64,000 nucleotides of DNA from Amia ocellicauda (Eukaryota; Chordata; Actinopteri; Amiiformes; Amiidae): the NCBI RefSeq assembly GCF_036373705.1, contig NC_089863.1, forward strand, positions 34,494,227 through 34,558,226. Direction: 5' to 3'. The notes below the pieces were generated by a model, which did not search any database, was not told the origin of the DNA, and was given only the letters and a program-made list of their open reading frames with translations. The stretch's first letter is position 1, and each line of letters opens with the position of its first letter. This document shows positions 34,953-49,900 of the stretch, piece after piece. The position numbers and the translations under genes are program-made.

Positions 34953-37900
34953 CTGTAGAGAAGAGGGAGGTTAGAAATATATGGAGCCAGTATCCAGCTC
35001 AAATATCTTTTAACAAGAGAGACAATAGTTCTGAACACCAGGTTACAAAAGAGAAACTACATTCACTTACATTATATACAGTCCATTTTCCTCTCCTCCC
35101 TGTATCCTTTCCTCCTGTCTTTACCCTATCCTTCCTTCATCAACCCATCCCAAATCACTTTTCTCTCCACACCAATTTCCTTCTACACCTCTACTCTCTA
35201 TTATTCTTGCATCTATTTCTATACAGCCTCCCCTCCCTGGTTCTCCCCCTTTATCACCTCAGATGGAAATAGGGTAAGGATGAGATAGGTAGTGAAAAAA
35301 GTGAAAGGAGTTGAATGATATGTGGGAGAAAAGGGTGAGGGGAAGTGATCAAGTTGAGGGCGAAAGAGTATAATTTAAAGGAAGTAGACAGAAAGGTATA
35401 CAGTGAGAAAGGTTAGAGAAGGTAGAAAATGAGGGGAGAGAAGAAGGGAGTGACTGAGGAAGGAGCAAAGCAATGATAAGGAGTAGGGGAGTTTTTGAGG
35501 GAGAAGAGAAATGGGAGGGCAGTGGGGGAAAAACTAAAAAGGGGGATGGGAGGCTGAAGGGAGTTGGGGATAGACAGGGAAGGGTGAGGCAAAGAGGACA
35601 TGCATAATGAAATCAGAGAGGAAGGTGGACAGGAGGGAGTTAGAAAGAGAATTGGGAGATTGGAAAGAAAAAATAAAAGGCAAATTGGGGATCAAGGGAG
35701 GGATAGATAAGCAGGTAGACTGAAGAAACAACAGGAAGGAGGGGTGTAAGGAGGGAGGAGATGGTAAGGAGAGAAGGAGGAAGGAACACATTGGGAAGGG
35801 TAAGGGGAGAAGGAAGCAGATTCTGAAGAAGAGTACATGGAGAAAGGGAGAGTGAAGGAGGGAGAAAAGGTAAGAACGGTGAGCAGATGAGGGAGAGAGG
35901 AAGGCAGAGAAAGGGGTCACAGTAGTGGACTGGAGAAAAAAGAAAATAGGCAATGACAGAAGTGGGCTATGCGCTGGTGCTCTAAACTTAAGTGGTGTAT
36001 GGCATATTAATTAATTAATCCTTCAGTTTCTAATTGTGGTTGTATACTGTTTATATTTCACTTTTTGCCTTGAAAATAGTGTTTTGGGAACTGCCAAACC
36101 ACTAGTGTGTTTCAAATCTTAATTATAAATGATAAATAATATAAATTGAATTATTAATGATGCCTAACTCTTTTATAAACCATTTACCAATAATTTACCA
36201 ATGACTCAATTTTATTCAGAAAATAAGCAGAGGATTCTTGCTGCTCAAAGTCTTTGAAAAAATATTTAGTTTTGATTCACTTGGGTTCACATATTAATCT
36301 GATATACATGAGCAGTACATAGTATAAACATAATTATGTTTATGTAGGAACAGGTATCTCAAATTCTAACAGACATATTTTTTTCTAAATAATTTAAAAA
36401 GTTCCCATTAGAGATTATAAAAATGTACTTGCATTGCATAATCAGCTTTTAACAGCACATACATAGAAGCTACATTCACTAACTTCTGTTTTTCACACTG
36501 AAAGCTTAGAGTGCCTGCCACCCTTCTATCACACAATCAGATTATTTAATGCAAATAGAGCAGGCAACACCTTGATACTGAAAGCTCCTGAAAAGCCACA
36601 GACGTTGCTTGAACATGGGTTTTCTCTATCAGTTTCCACCCATCCTCCCTTGGCTATTTGAATGCCACCTCTTTTAAGCCCTGACTGAAGCACAAGTATG
36701 ATTGGAGATCACCTACAATTTGGGTAGCACTCCTGTTGAAGGCTTAAAGTGCTCACCACTCTGAAGCCCTCCTTTATGTAATGTTTTTAAATGTATCACA
36801 GTTATTATGTCTCTACCATATAGTTGCCTTATTAATTTTGAAAGGTGGAGAAAATATAGAATCATAATGGATTCAGAAGTACACTTCTGTTTCAACCCTT
36901 CTAAACAACAATGTATGAGCTTGTATGACATAATATTGAAAAATGTATGTGCCATAAAGAACAATCAGATTATTCCAGATAAGATTTAACTCAGTTGTTC
37001 AGAGGAGACCGACAGAAGAAGTAGAAAAAAATGGGAATGAGGAATAAAATAAATGATAATATGAGTGAAAGAGGGAGGGAAACAGAACAGAATGTGAAAG
37101 TGAACTGTCAATGTTACTTTCCCGCTCTATATCCTACATTCGTATTGCTTGTATATCTTTATATCTGTCTCACCTGCTCTCTTAATTAATATTTTGGAAT
37201 TTATCAAACAGACTTACATCTCAGAGGTCTTGGTTTTTTCCTGTGCTCTCCACTGTGGTCGATGCTGTAAAAAAAAAAAAAAAAGAACAATTACTCACTT
37301 GCACATACACTGCTGCACACAAACTGTCTATGGAGCCTATTTATTTGGAAACCACAATTCTCACAAGGCAGGAGAATGAACAGAGAATATATTTGGCTCT
37401 ACAATTTATGAAAAACAAACAAACAAACAAACAAACAAACATGCAATACCTGATCTTGATCATGATTTTAGGAAAGTTTTTCTTGTCAAAAGATTCCTTA
37501 AAAAACTAAACATTTTGTTAACATTATAACATTGCTATTTCTTTTTCAAACACCTAACAACATTACAATATGCCAGATAGATGCTCTATGAGAGGATATG
37601 ATTGGCACCTTTGTGGGTGTCAAGTCCTTACATTTAGTTTTTAATTGCTCATAATGTATGTTTTATTTTAAAAGGTGATATGATCTTCAGATATCCAGAA
37701 AACACACATCCTCTACTTCAGGGGTGTCAGACCGCTGTCTTGGAGGGTCGTAGTGTCTGTTGGGTTTGCTACAGCAGAGCTCTCTGCACCTTAATTGGTC
37801 TAATTAATCAATTAACTCGATGAACCCTTCTCTCCAGATTCTGAAATATCCTGTGGGTTCAATGTTTTGAGGAATCAAAATGTAAGGTATCAGCTATCCA

Positions 37901-40900
37901 AGTAAAATATGAATATAAAAAGTTTTAGATAAGATTATCTGAGTAAATCTGGGCCCCCGGGACTGGAGTCTAAAACCCCTGCTCTACTTACACAAGTTTC
38001 TCCAATTTACAGTTGGGATCCTCAAGTCCATCAGAGAGCAGTATTTCACTAGAGTCCCCCAGATGATTGTAGCTTAGATCCAGCTCTCTCAGGTGTGAGG
38101 TGTTTGAACGGAGAGTTGTGGCCAGGACTGCAAAGCCTCTCTCTGTGACCCCACAGTCTGAAAGACTACAGAGAGAAGACAGGGTTTGTAATGTTTATAT
38201 AACTCTAAGGGAAAGACAACCTTTTCTGCTTTTAAAAGTGTACTAAAAATCTAAATTCTATGTTATTTTTTTAGCCTTAGGATATTTACATTTATAGCAG
38301 TTTTCTTACAACATGTACATACATTTCCTTACATCTCATAGGTTCCAGCAAAATACAAAGCAGCACCAATACTAACAAGGAATAGACATCACTTCATCAA
38401 TGTAACCAGACGTGTTCTGTCAGTAAGCATGTTGTGATTTCAACAAATACATCACAAGAGGGTTTGCAAACCCCCTCAACACTGATCAGGATTCATTCTC
38501 AGGCAGTTGCTCTTATTAATACGTTTTCTTATATTTTCTAAATCCACAGGTATGTTTCAATTGTAAAAGTAAAGTAGCTATTCCTCTAGGTGTGTTATTT
38601 GCTTTAAACTTGATAACAATGCGATGTGCAATGTCTGTCATCTGAAAGGAAGTCATCCAAGCTATGTCAGGGCTGTGGGGAGTGCTATATGTTAAAACCT
38701 ATGACAGTGTAACCCACTACTACCTTATAAGGAATAAACATTTTAATCAGTTTGACTAGTCACTGATTTAATATTCACTAAAACATACACTTTCTACTTA
38801 CACTAGTTTCTCCAGTTTACAACTGGGATTCTGCACTGCAGAATAAAGCAGAGTCACTACTGAGTCCCCCAGTAAATTGCAGCTCAGATCCAGCTCCCTC
38901 AAGGTTGAGAAGTTTGAACGGAGAACTAAGGCCAATTCCTCACATCCATTTTCTTTGATACCACACTCCAACAGCCTTCAAAGATAAACAGTCACTTGGA
39001 TTCAAACATATAATACTTTTAACATTTAATACATTTGAAAAAAAATGTATATGTTTTGTCAATTTTTTCATTATGGGTATTGCATATTTAGTGTAACAAA
39101 AAAGCTTTTATTCTACATATTATAATGATTTTCTACAAAAATTGGAAATTATATTGTGATGCGTCACTGAAACATTTGCACTTTTCATTGTTTTGCATTG
39201 GCACGTTGACTATTTGTAAATAACTAAAGTTGATCAAGTTTAATCTCTTCCTGGCTTTCCTGCTCCCTATGACAGGCCCATACTATGTTCTCCTCTTAAA
39301 AGCAAGCACAACAGGCAAAATGCAATAAATGGACCCTCAATTTATTTAGATAATTTTATAAATAAATCTACTATAACAAATAAGTTATGCTATCCAACAA
39401 GGCATCAAGTAATACATGGAATAGAGACTTTTGTGCTAAAGGAAAACACAAAAGATCTTCCGTCACTTAAGGGTAAACTCCCTATTTAAGCAAAATAATG
39501 CACAGATAACATAAAACAATCAAGCAAAACAAGCCCATACCCTTAATTTTAAATACACCAGGTGCTCAATGAGTCACCATCCCCACTCCCAAAACTAAAC
39601 AAACTCAAAACAAACAGCACTGTTTTAATCATATCAATTTACGTCCTCCTTATTCTAACACTTTCTTCTACCTTTGCTATAATCATAAAAAGTATGAAAA
39701 CTTTTTTTTGTATTACACTTCCCTTCCACAGAGCTTACATATAGTCATGAAGTTACAGTCTTTTTATTTTGGTGACACTCCATCACAATAACTCTTTAGG
39801 TCATCCAGAAATCAACTGCCCACCTTATCATCTCTTTTCCTCATGTCCCTTTTACTACACGTCTTCACTCATCTTGAATTATTTTTAATTTTTTTAATTA
39901 ACAAATTCATAATTTTTTAGAGCAAAGACCCAGGTCTATGAAATTCTACCTTTGCTAATCTCTAATAATTTACACATTCACACACCTTCAACTTACAGCA
40001 GTTTCTCTAGTTTACAGTTGGCATCCACAAGTCCATTACAGAGCAGTCTCATTCCAATGTCCCCTGGGTGATTGTAGCTCAAATCCAGTTCTCTTAGAGT
40101 TGAGCTGTTTGAATAGAGAGCTGAGGCCAGAGCTGCAAAGCCTTCACTTGTGATTTCACAGCCTGCCAGACTGCAGAGAGAAGAAGACAGGATCTCTTCA
40201 GGACTAGACAGTAATCAGAATGTTTGACACTTGTTGTAAAAGCATTCCAGTAAATTCAATTAATATTATGGAATAAAGAAAAGCAGATGTGTGTATAATT
40301 GTCTCTGCATGAATTAAGCTAGGAAAAAAGATAATGATCTCCTGTTATCCATCTTTACAATCAGGCTAGTTTTTTCTCCCCTTGGTGTGGTGATATATAC
40401 CACTGTTCCTTACCTCAGTCGCTGTAATTTACAGTTGGGATGCATAAGTCCAGTAGAGAGTTTCTTCATCCCTGAATCCTCTATTTCATTGTCTCTCAGA
40501 TCAAGATCTCTCAGTGTGGAGGAGTTTGAACACAGGGCTGAGGCCAGAGCTTCGCAGCTTTTCACAGAGAGATTACATTGGTCCAACCTATAACATACAT
40601 GTTCATACACATGGATACAGGTTCAGGTTATAATTATATTATCCTAGTCCTCCCTTGTTCCATATATGCCCTCACCATTTGACCTATCCTTCCCTGCCCT
40701 CCTCCATGCTCCAGTCATCTCCTCAGACAAATGTAAGAGAACCAAACGTCAAAGTCTTAGAGCACAATTGCTACCTCTTTAACTCCTTCTACTCTGTAAT
40801 ATAACAAAAAAGTTGCAAACTCCACTTTATCCTCCCTCCCCAGCCCTATTCATTCCCCTCCATCCTCTTAAATTGATCCTGACAACATGCCTCCTTCTTC

Positions 40901-43900
40901 CCAAAATAATGAATACCCTTTAATGCGCAATCGCTAGCACTGTCCATCCCCTACTAACCGCCTTCCCCTCCTTCTTTGTCCTCTATGACTTTTAACTCTC
41001 CTCTCCACACCAGGGTCACAAATAATCACATGCTCTGTGGAACCTCTTTCATTCTCTTCAGGGTGTTGCTCCTGTTTTACTTCCCTTCATCTCCTCCCAT
41101 CTCAACTCCCGTTTATCCTACAGGCCTACTTCCAATCAGCCTTCATACAAGCCTCTCCCTTTCCCCTACGAAAGAACGCACCCTCGACCCAACTGCCTCC
41201 AGCAGGACAACCAGGCTGTATAAAACAACCTCTCTTTGTTCCTGTCTAGCTATTCTTAGATGGACCTTCTGCAATATGGTTTCTGCTCTGTTCACTGGAC
41301 TAATATAACTGTCACTGTATAACTGTGCCAAACTCTGTTTATGTTGCATCAGTCTCTCTGCTGTGTACTGACCACTCCATTCCCCTATCATCCGTTGCTG
41401 ACCTTGGAATCTCAAGCACCTTCCAGGGCCTTTGTGAACCTCTCAAGACTGCTCAAACTACAACTGTACTACCTCAACCTTCCCCTTTATGGAATTATGG
41501 CTCTCTATTTGAACTTACAATTACTGTTCCTTATTATATCTGTATTTGTTGTTGTACATCAAAGTTCCTTAATTGTACACATATGTGTAATCATTTATGA
41601 ATTGGGGATAGTTAAATAATATTGAATCTGGGTTATATCAATACTTACAGAGCTCTTCTAGAATTCTTGATGACTGGTAGAAGCTTCAGACAACCTTCTT
41701 CTGATCTGCTGTACTTTTTCAAGTCAAACACATCAAACGATCCTTCTGATGTCAGCAACACATAGACCAGTGCTGACCACTGTTCAGTAGATAGCATTCT
41801 TTCTGATCGATTTCCTAAGCTCATGAAACCTTTGATTTCCTCCACTAGAGAATTATCATTCAGTTCATTTAAACAATGGAACAGATTGATGCACCTCTCT
41901 GTTGAAGATTCCTTTCTAATCAATATCTTAATGTAGTTGGCTGTTTCCTGAATGCTCTGAAAGCTACTGTTTGTTTGAGTCATTAGGCCACGTAAGAGAT
42001 TCTGATTAGAGTCCATTGAGATGCCCAAAAGGAAGCGAAGGAAAAGGTCTAAGTGCCCATTTGTACTCTGTAAAGCCTTATCCACTGCAGTCTTGTGCAC
42101 CTCAGATAAATGTACGCTTTTAAACTGTGTTTTCAGTTTGCTGGCAATGGTTTGGTTTAGTAGATTTCTGTTGCAGTTTGTATATGAAAGAAACACATAC
42201 AAAGCAGCAAAATATTCCTGAATGCTCAGATGTACAAAGCAATAGACTTTTTCCTGAATTATTTCGGATTCTTCTTTGAATATTTCCGTGAACACCCCCG
42301 AGTACACTGAAGCTTGACTGACATCGATGTCACACTTTGTTAAGTCATTTTTATAGAAAATAAGATTTCCATTTTCCAAGTGTTTAAATGCCAGCTTACC
42401 CAGTTTCAGAATATTTTCCTTCTCTGAATCTAACAGGTTTTGTGTGCTTGTCTCAATTCCACAAAGATACTTCTGGTTCTTTATATTTGTCAGGATTAGC
42501 AGGAAGTGTGTGTACATTCCAGATAGAGTTGTTGGAATGACTCCGCTGCTTGCCTTACCCAATATTCGTTCAAGAACAGTGGCTGAAATCCAGCAGAAGA
42601 TTGGAATGTGGCACATGATGTGGAGGCTCCTTGATGACTTGATGTGTTTGATAATTGCAGAGGCCAGGTTCCGATCCCTGACTCTCCTCCTAAAGTACTC
42701 CTCTTTCTGCTCATCATTAAACCCTCGTACCTCCGTCACCTGGTGGATGCACTCAGCAGGGATCTGACTTGCCGCTGCTGGCCGGGATGTTATCCAGAGG
42801 AGAGCCGAGGGGAGCAAATTTCCCCTGATGAGGTTTGTCAGCAACACATTCACAGATGTTGATTGTGTTACATCATGGCACATCTGATTGTTCTGAAAAT
42901 CTAATTGAGTCCGACTTTCATCCAAACCATCAAAGATCAACAAAACTTTGAAATCACTCAACTGAATATTTCCAATCTCTCTCAGTTCAGGGTGGTAGTA
43001 ATAAAGAAGGTTTAGCAGACTGTATTTCTCCCCTTTCATCAAATTCAGCCCTCGAAAAGGAAGAAAGAAGGTGAAATGAATATCCTCATTTGCTTTTCCA
43101 GTTGCCCAGTCAAGGATGAACTTTTGCACAGAGACTGTTTTTCCAATGCCAGCAATCCCCTTTGTCAGCACAGTTCTAATAGTTTTTTCCTGACCAGATA
43201 AGGGCTTAAATATGTCATTACACTTGATTACAGTCTCTTTTTTCTGATGTGCCATCTCAATCTGCATCACCTCATGTTCATTGTTAACTCCTTCACTTTC
43301 ACCTTCAGTGATGTAGACTTCTGTGTAAATATTATTGAGGAGGGTTTGCTTCCCTGGCTTGCCTATACCTTCAAATATGCATTCAAACCTCTCCTTCAGG
43401 ATAGATTTATGTTTCTCTTGGACTCTTTTCAGGGACATACCTGATAAAAGAATGAGGGAAAAAATTACACATATTTTAAAACTACTGAATTAAAATGCAT
43501 TGTAAAAAGGAATGGCTGAATGGATAATGTTTAATTTTGCACCCATAAAAGATGGTAAGAAAAGTTTAGGAATGGTCTAATTGAAGTAGATTTAAAGCTA
43601 CATATCGGTGCTGTGTTGATAATCTTAAGATTTTACATATTTTAATTTCAGCAAAGTAATAAATGATATTGCGTATATTCTATTTAATCATCTTTTGTTC
43701 CATTTAAAAAGGGTATGAATAAATTAAGAGGTCACTGTGTTTACAGTTGCTATAGGAAGTATTCACCCCACTTTTTCACATTTTGTTGTGTTACAGCCTG
43801 AAATTTCCATGTCTTTAAATGGAATTTACGCATTTAATTATTATCTGTTGTATGTGTAATTAATTTAGAACAATTTGCAGATTATATTTTTCACTTTGAC

Positions 43901-46900
43901 ATTATGGACATTTTCTGTGTTGATCAGTGGCAAAACCTCCTGATTAAATCCATTCTGATTTCATGTTGTAACATTGTCACAATCCCTGTCTAAATGCACC
44001 TCCACATATCCCCACTAGATTTTGCCATCGCCCTTCCTTACCAGTCACTTCTCCCAGCTCCTTTCATTCAATCAATTCCTAAACACCGTGTGCACTTGTT
44101 CAATCACCCTCTGCTCCCATTCACCCTGCACCTCCCAAACCTGGTTCCTTGCTTCCCTCTGCTCCACATATAAACCCCTCACTCACTCTCAGTCCCTGTG
44201 AAGTTTTGTCAGTGTTAGCTACATCTTTGAGTAGTCTCCCTGTGCCATGAAGCCTTGACCTTCTGCTTTACCTCCTGGCTATGACTTTGGACTTTCCCTG
44301 TTTGCCTGATCACCCGACCCTTGCCTGTGACCACGACCACGTCTTTGCTTTGCCTTGATTGCCCTGTCCTGCTGATATCTGACCCACAACCTCTACCATG
44401 CACCGCAACTGGGTCCCCTGTTCCCGTGTCCTGTAGACAGTGACAAACACAATGAATGTTGTTGTAGTATGTTGTAATATACAGTGATGGAAAAAAGTAT
44501 TTGATCCCCTGCTGATTTTGTACGTTTGCCCACTGACAAAGAAATGATCAGTCTATAATTTTAATGGTAGGTGTATTTTAACAGTGAGAGACAGAATAAC
44601 AACAAAAAAATCCAGAAAAACGCATTTCAAAAAAGTTATAAATTGATTTGCATGTTAATGAGTGAAATAAGTATTTGATCCCCTATTAATCAGCAAGATT
44701 TCTGGCTCCCAGGTGTCTTTTATACAGGTAACGAACTGAGATTAGGAGCACTCTCTTAAAGGGAGAGCTCCTAATCTCAGCTCGTTACCTGTATAAAAGA
44801 CACCTGTCCACAGAAGCAATCAATCAATCAGATTCCAAACTCTCCACCATGGCCAAGACCAAAGAGCTGTCCAAGGATGTCAGGGTCAAGATTGTAGACC
44901 TACACAAGGCTGGAATGGGCTACAAGACCATCGCCAAGCAGCTTGGTGAGAAGGTGACAACAGTTGGTGCGATTATTCGCAAATGGAAGAAACACAAAAT
45001 AACTGTCAGTCTCCCTCGGACTGGGGCTCCATGCAAGATCTCACCTTGTGGAGTTTCAATGATCATGAGAACGGTGAGGAATCAGCCCAGAACTACACGG
45101 GAGGATCTTGTTAATGATCTCAAGGCAGCTGGGACCATAGTCACCAAGAAAACAATTGGTAACACACTACACCGTGAAGGACTGAAATACTGCAGCGCCC
45201 GCAAGGTCCCCCTGCTCAAGAAAGCATATGTACAGGCCCGTCTGAAGTTTGCCAATGAACATCTGAATGATTCAGAGGAGAACTGGGTGAAAGTGTTGTG
45301 GTCAGATGAGACCAAAATTGAGCTTTTTGGCATCAAGAGCCATGTACCATCAAATCTTGGGTGAGAACCTCCTTCCCTCAGCCAGGGCATTGAAAATGGG
45401 TCGTAGATGGGTATTCCAGCATTACAATGACCCAAAACACACAGCCAAGGCAACAAAGGAGTGGCCTAGCCAGTCTCCAGACCTTAATCCCATAGAAAAT
45501 CTGTGGAGGGAGCTGAAGGTTCGAGTTGCCAAACGTCAGCCTCGAAACCTTAATGACTTGGAGAGGATCTGCAAAGAGGAGTGGGACGCAATCCCTCCTG
45601 AGATGTGTGCAAACCTGGTGGCCAACTACAAGAAATGTCTGACTTCTGTGATTGCCAACAAGGGTTTTGCCACCAAGTACTAAGTTGAAGGGGTCAAATA
45701 CTTATTTCCCTCATTAACATGTAAATCAATTTATAACTTTCTTGAAATGCGTTTTTTTTTTTGTTTTTGTTATTCTGTCTCTTTCTGTTAAAATACACCT
45801 ACCATTAAAATTATAGACTGATCATTTCTTTGTCAGTGGGCAAACGTACAAAATCAGCAGGGGATCAAATACTTGTTTCCCTCACTGTATATGTTATAAA
45901 GATAAAATATTTAGATAAAACTGTCCATGTGGCCCCTTAATTATCCCATCCCCCTGCCTGTTTGTTCAGAAATACCAATAGAAAAACTTAAAATAAAAAG
46001 TATAAATAAACAGACAGGCAAAGATGGAAATATTGAAATGTATAAAAGAATATGATATTTAAATGTCATTTATGTGGAAAAAATAGGCTTATCCTTTAAA
46101 CCCACCCCTTCTATTCATGTCATGGAATCCTCCTGTGTGAAAATCCTTAGGATGATCTGTCAGTTCACTGGTCGTTGTCCATAGAGCCTAAAAGAACACA
46201 GCAATAAGTTTAGAGACAGATTTGACATTCAATAGCTAGTGAGAGAAGTCTGCAGTAACCCCTAATTCCTCCCTCACATGCACTCAGCTCCTTTCTCTGA
46301 AACCCCCTGCGATCATTTTTTTTAAATTAAAAACCTATAACACACTCTACTAATCTTCTGGTGAATGGTCTATGTTTTTCTAAACTGGATTACTAGGTTA
46401 CTAATCTAGCAAGGACATCCTCAAAACTCACCTGTTAAGACTGTATCTATACATTGTATTGTATAATACATCACTATCCTGTGCAACTCAGCTGCCTTAC
46501 CTCCAGAGTCCACTTTTTTTCCATCCTCGACCCGAAGTGGTGGAATGACCTATTCACTGAAGTCAGGACCGCACAGTCCCTGACCACTGAGGTGTCAAGA
46601 CACACCTGTTCAGACTGCATCTGTAATACCCCAGCCTAATCTCCTGGACAACTCATTACTCTTGTTCTTATGCACTTGTTTATTTAACTATGCTCCATCA
46701 TGCTCCTGATTACTTATGTATTTTTAGCACATCTATCATTTTACTTTAACTTCTCCTATGCCTACACCCAGGGCCGTGCACAGACATTTTGGTGGGCAAG
46801 GGCTCAAGCAAAAAAGGGTCAGCAACCTGGAGGCCATATAAAATACAATTATTAAACACCATCGAAGAGGGCACTTGATGAGTCTGAGGAAAAAGGGCAG

Positions 46901-49900
46901 GGGCACTAGCCCCCCCTGGGGTCTATCCATACACGGGGCTAGGGGGGTACTAGGGGGTGCTTCAGCCCCCCCCATGAAAGTTCATAGCACCTCCATAGCA
47001 CCCCCAAACATTTTTATCTGGAAGGAATTATATACAGCCTACATTTTAATTAATAAATGAGTTAATAATTTGAAACAACAAAATAAAATAAAATAAAAAC
47101 ATTTGAATCATTACATGTGCACAGCTCACGCAATTTCACGTAATGTGAATTGCAGCTACTGTGATTGCCGCGGACCCAGAGACAGAGACGGCAGTTAGCA
47201 CAACTGCAAGTTCCAGTCACATTAACAACACGAGGTCAAGTGTAAATGGGCCTATGGATATAAGCCAAAGACCAGATGAAGGACCAGGACGCCCTGTCTG
47301 CAAATATCCAACCCAGACATTTGGAAACCAACAAAGAAGCTTCCAATTTGGATGGTTTGACCATTATGACTGGCTGGAGTATTCTGTAGATAAGGATGCA
47401 GTTTTTTGCTTTTCATGCAGACATTTTGCAGCCGCGGGTGTCCATGGGCTCCGTCTAGAGACAGCGTCCACAATTTCTGGATTCCAGAACAGGCGTTCAG
47501 CACAGCTGAGGTTCAAAGCCCATAATGCAAGTGCAGCACGTAAGTTTTCTATGGAGGCATGGTGTGAATTTAAACAGAGGATGTACGATGGCTCAAAAAT
47601 ACTGAACGTCCTTGGTAAAGGACATTCTAAAGTGGTCGAAGAAAATCGGCACTATATGAAGGCTGTGGTGGAGAGTTTGTGTTACATGGCATGTCAGGGC
47701 ATTGCTCAGCATGGCCACAGAGAGGATGAGCAGTCGGCGAACAAGGGAAACTTTCTCAAGCTCCTCCATGTCATCAGCATGTTTGACAAAACTGTTGCTA
47801 AAAAAATAGCTGACAATCCGTCAAAAGCAAAATATACTCACCACGAAATATAAAATGAGAAGATCACTATTATGGCTGATATGGTGAGGAAACAGATCAG
47901 TGAGGAACTGAGAGATGCAGGTTATTTTGCCTTAATTGTGGACGAGAGTAAAGATATTAGCAAAAAAGAACAGATTTCGGTGGTAGTTCACTACCTACAT
48001 GTGAGGAATGTTATGGAGGAGTTTTTAAACTTTACGCCAGCTGATGGATTGGATGCGGATTCACTGCTACGGTCTATTAAAACAACTCTCAGTCATTGCG
48101 ACATTGATGTCAACGCCTGCATCGGCCAGTGGAGCGGTGGTGATGTCAGGGTGTCACAACGGGGTGCAGGAAAAGTTCAGAAAAGAGGTGCCACATGCAT
48201 TATATGTGCACTGTCATGCACACAGACTTAACCTTGTTCTGGTGGACTGTGTAAACAATGTCCAGCCTGCTTCTGAGTTTTTCGAGATTTCTGTACAATT
48301 TTTTGGGGGTTCAGTGGTCCATGACCTTTTCAAGAAAAAACAGAAGGAGCTTGAAACCTCTGAACAGCCAGTTTAAAAAAACTCTGTGAAACACGTTGGG
48401 CATGTCAGCACTTTGCATTGTGGGCAATTAAAAAATCCCTCCCAGCCATTCTGTTCACTTTGCAAGATATTAAAGGACAAACGAACACAAGGCAAGAAAT
48501 AGATGCCAGGGCAATGGAGGGGCTTATTGAGCAACAATTTGTTTTGCACTTTATTTTATTTGAGGACGTTTTCCAGGTCACCAAATTCGCTTCAGACCAG
48601 CTGCAGTCACCCAAACTGGACATCTCATCAGCAAATTATTTGATCCAATCTGTCATCACAGCACTAACCAAAAAACGTTCGGAGGAATGTTGGAGCGACA
48701 TACAAAATCGTGCAAAGGAACTGTGTGCCAAGGCTGGCCTAGCATCAGGGAGCTTATAACCACAGAGGAGAGATGCACGACAACAATGCCAGCGACTAAG
48801 GGACTTTATCATTGAGGCTCCTATACACGTGCTCACGCCTCTGATGATGATTTGTGCACCCAGTGCTTTTATCAAGTAATTGACAAGATGGTCAATGAAT
48901 TGACAAGACGCTTTTCTAAAGAGGCCAACAATGTGCTGATGGGGGTCTCAGCCCTCAGTCCACAACACAAGTCATTCTTGGATAAGCAGTGCCTATTGCC
49001 CATGGCACAGTTCTAAGGCATCACTGAAGAAAATTTAAATGTAGAGTTACACCAAGTCCAGCGTCTGCTTGAAAGAAAAAAAACACAAGGACATTCCAGT
49101 AATAAAACCACATTTGAATGCTGTTGCTTATGGAACCATATAAAGATGCGTTTATGGACTTTTACAAATTCCTCTGCATATCCCTGACACTTCCTGTGAC
49201 ATCTGTGTCATGTGAGAGATCTTTCTACTGTCTCTGATGCTTAAAGACATATCTGAGAAGCAACAGTGGGGATGTCCGAAACAGCAACTTGGCACTTTTG
49301 GCCATCAATAGCTGGAGAACGAAAGCTCTGGATGTTCAACACATTATTGACAAATTTTCCATAAACCACAACAACCGCCACATTGTCCTGGTTTGAAACT
49401 TCCAATAGTAAGTGATTGTGAATATATCCCCAATGCTTATGGGTGCTTTTTGATGTCACATTGCCCTTGACTGAAATTCCGAAATATTTCTTCTATCAAG
49501 TCTTTGGGAAGATTTGAGCTATGTGTTTGTTTAATTTAATAAAAATAAAAATGGTGAGTAATAAAATAAGTAATTATCATTAATAGTATTTATTACTAAT
49601 AGTTAAATAAATAAATACAATTAAAATGGAGTGGCCAAGACCTGTTCTGCTCATATTCTTTAGTATAATGGCCCAGCTCCCCCTATCAATGATCTAGCAC
49701 CCTCTCAGCACCTACGATAAAAAATCTATGGCGCCGCTCCTGGGTCTATCACACAATTTTGTGTATGTGCTGATTGGCAGAGTGATGAAAGCTACTCTCA
49801 TCACTCTGCCAATCAGCACATACACAAAAGTTGGCCAGGGAAAAAACGTTTTTTGTTTTGTCAATTTATTTTTATCAATGTAATTATTTTAATTTAAAAT

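Noticed and set aside
35413..35953. Minus-strand open frames rich in Ser, Pro, Phe and Leu
   Set aside because: They are direct translation of the polypurine tract's complement; low complexity, no domain.
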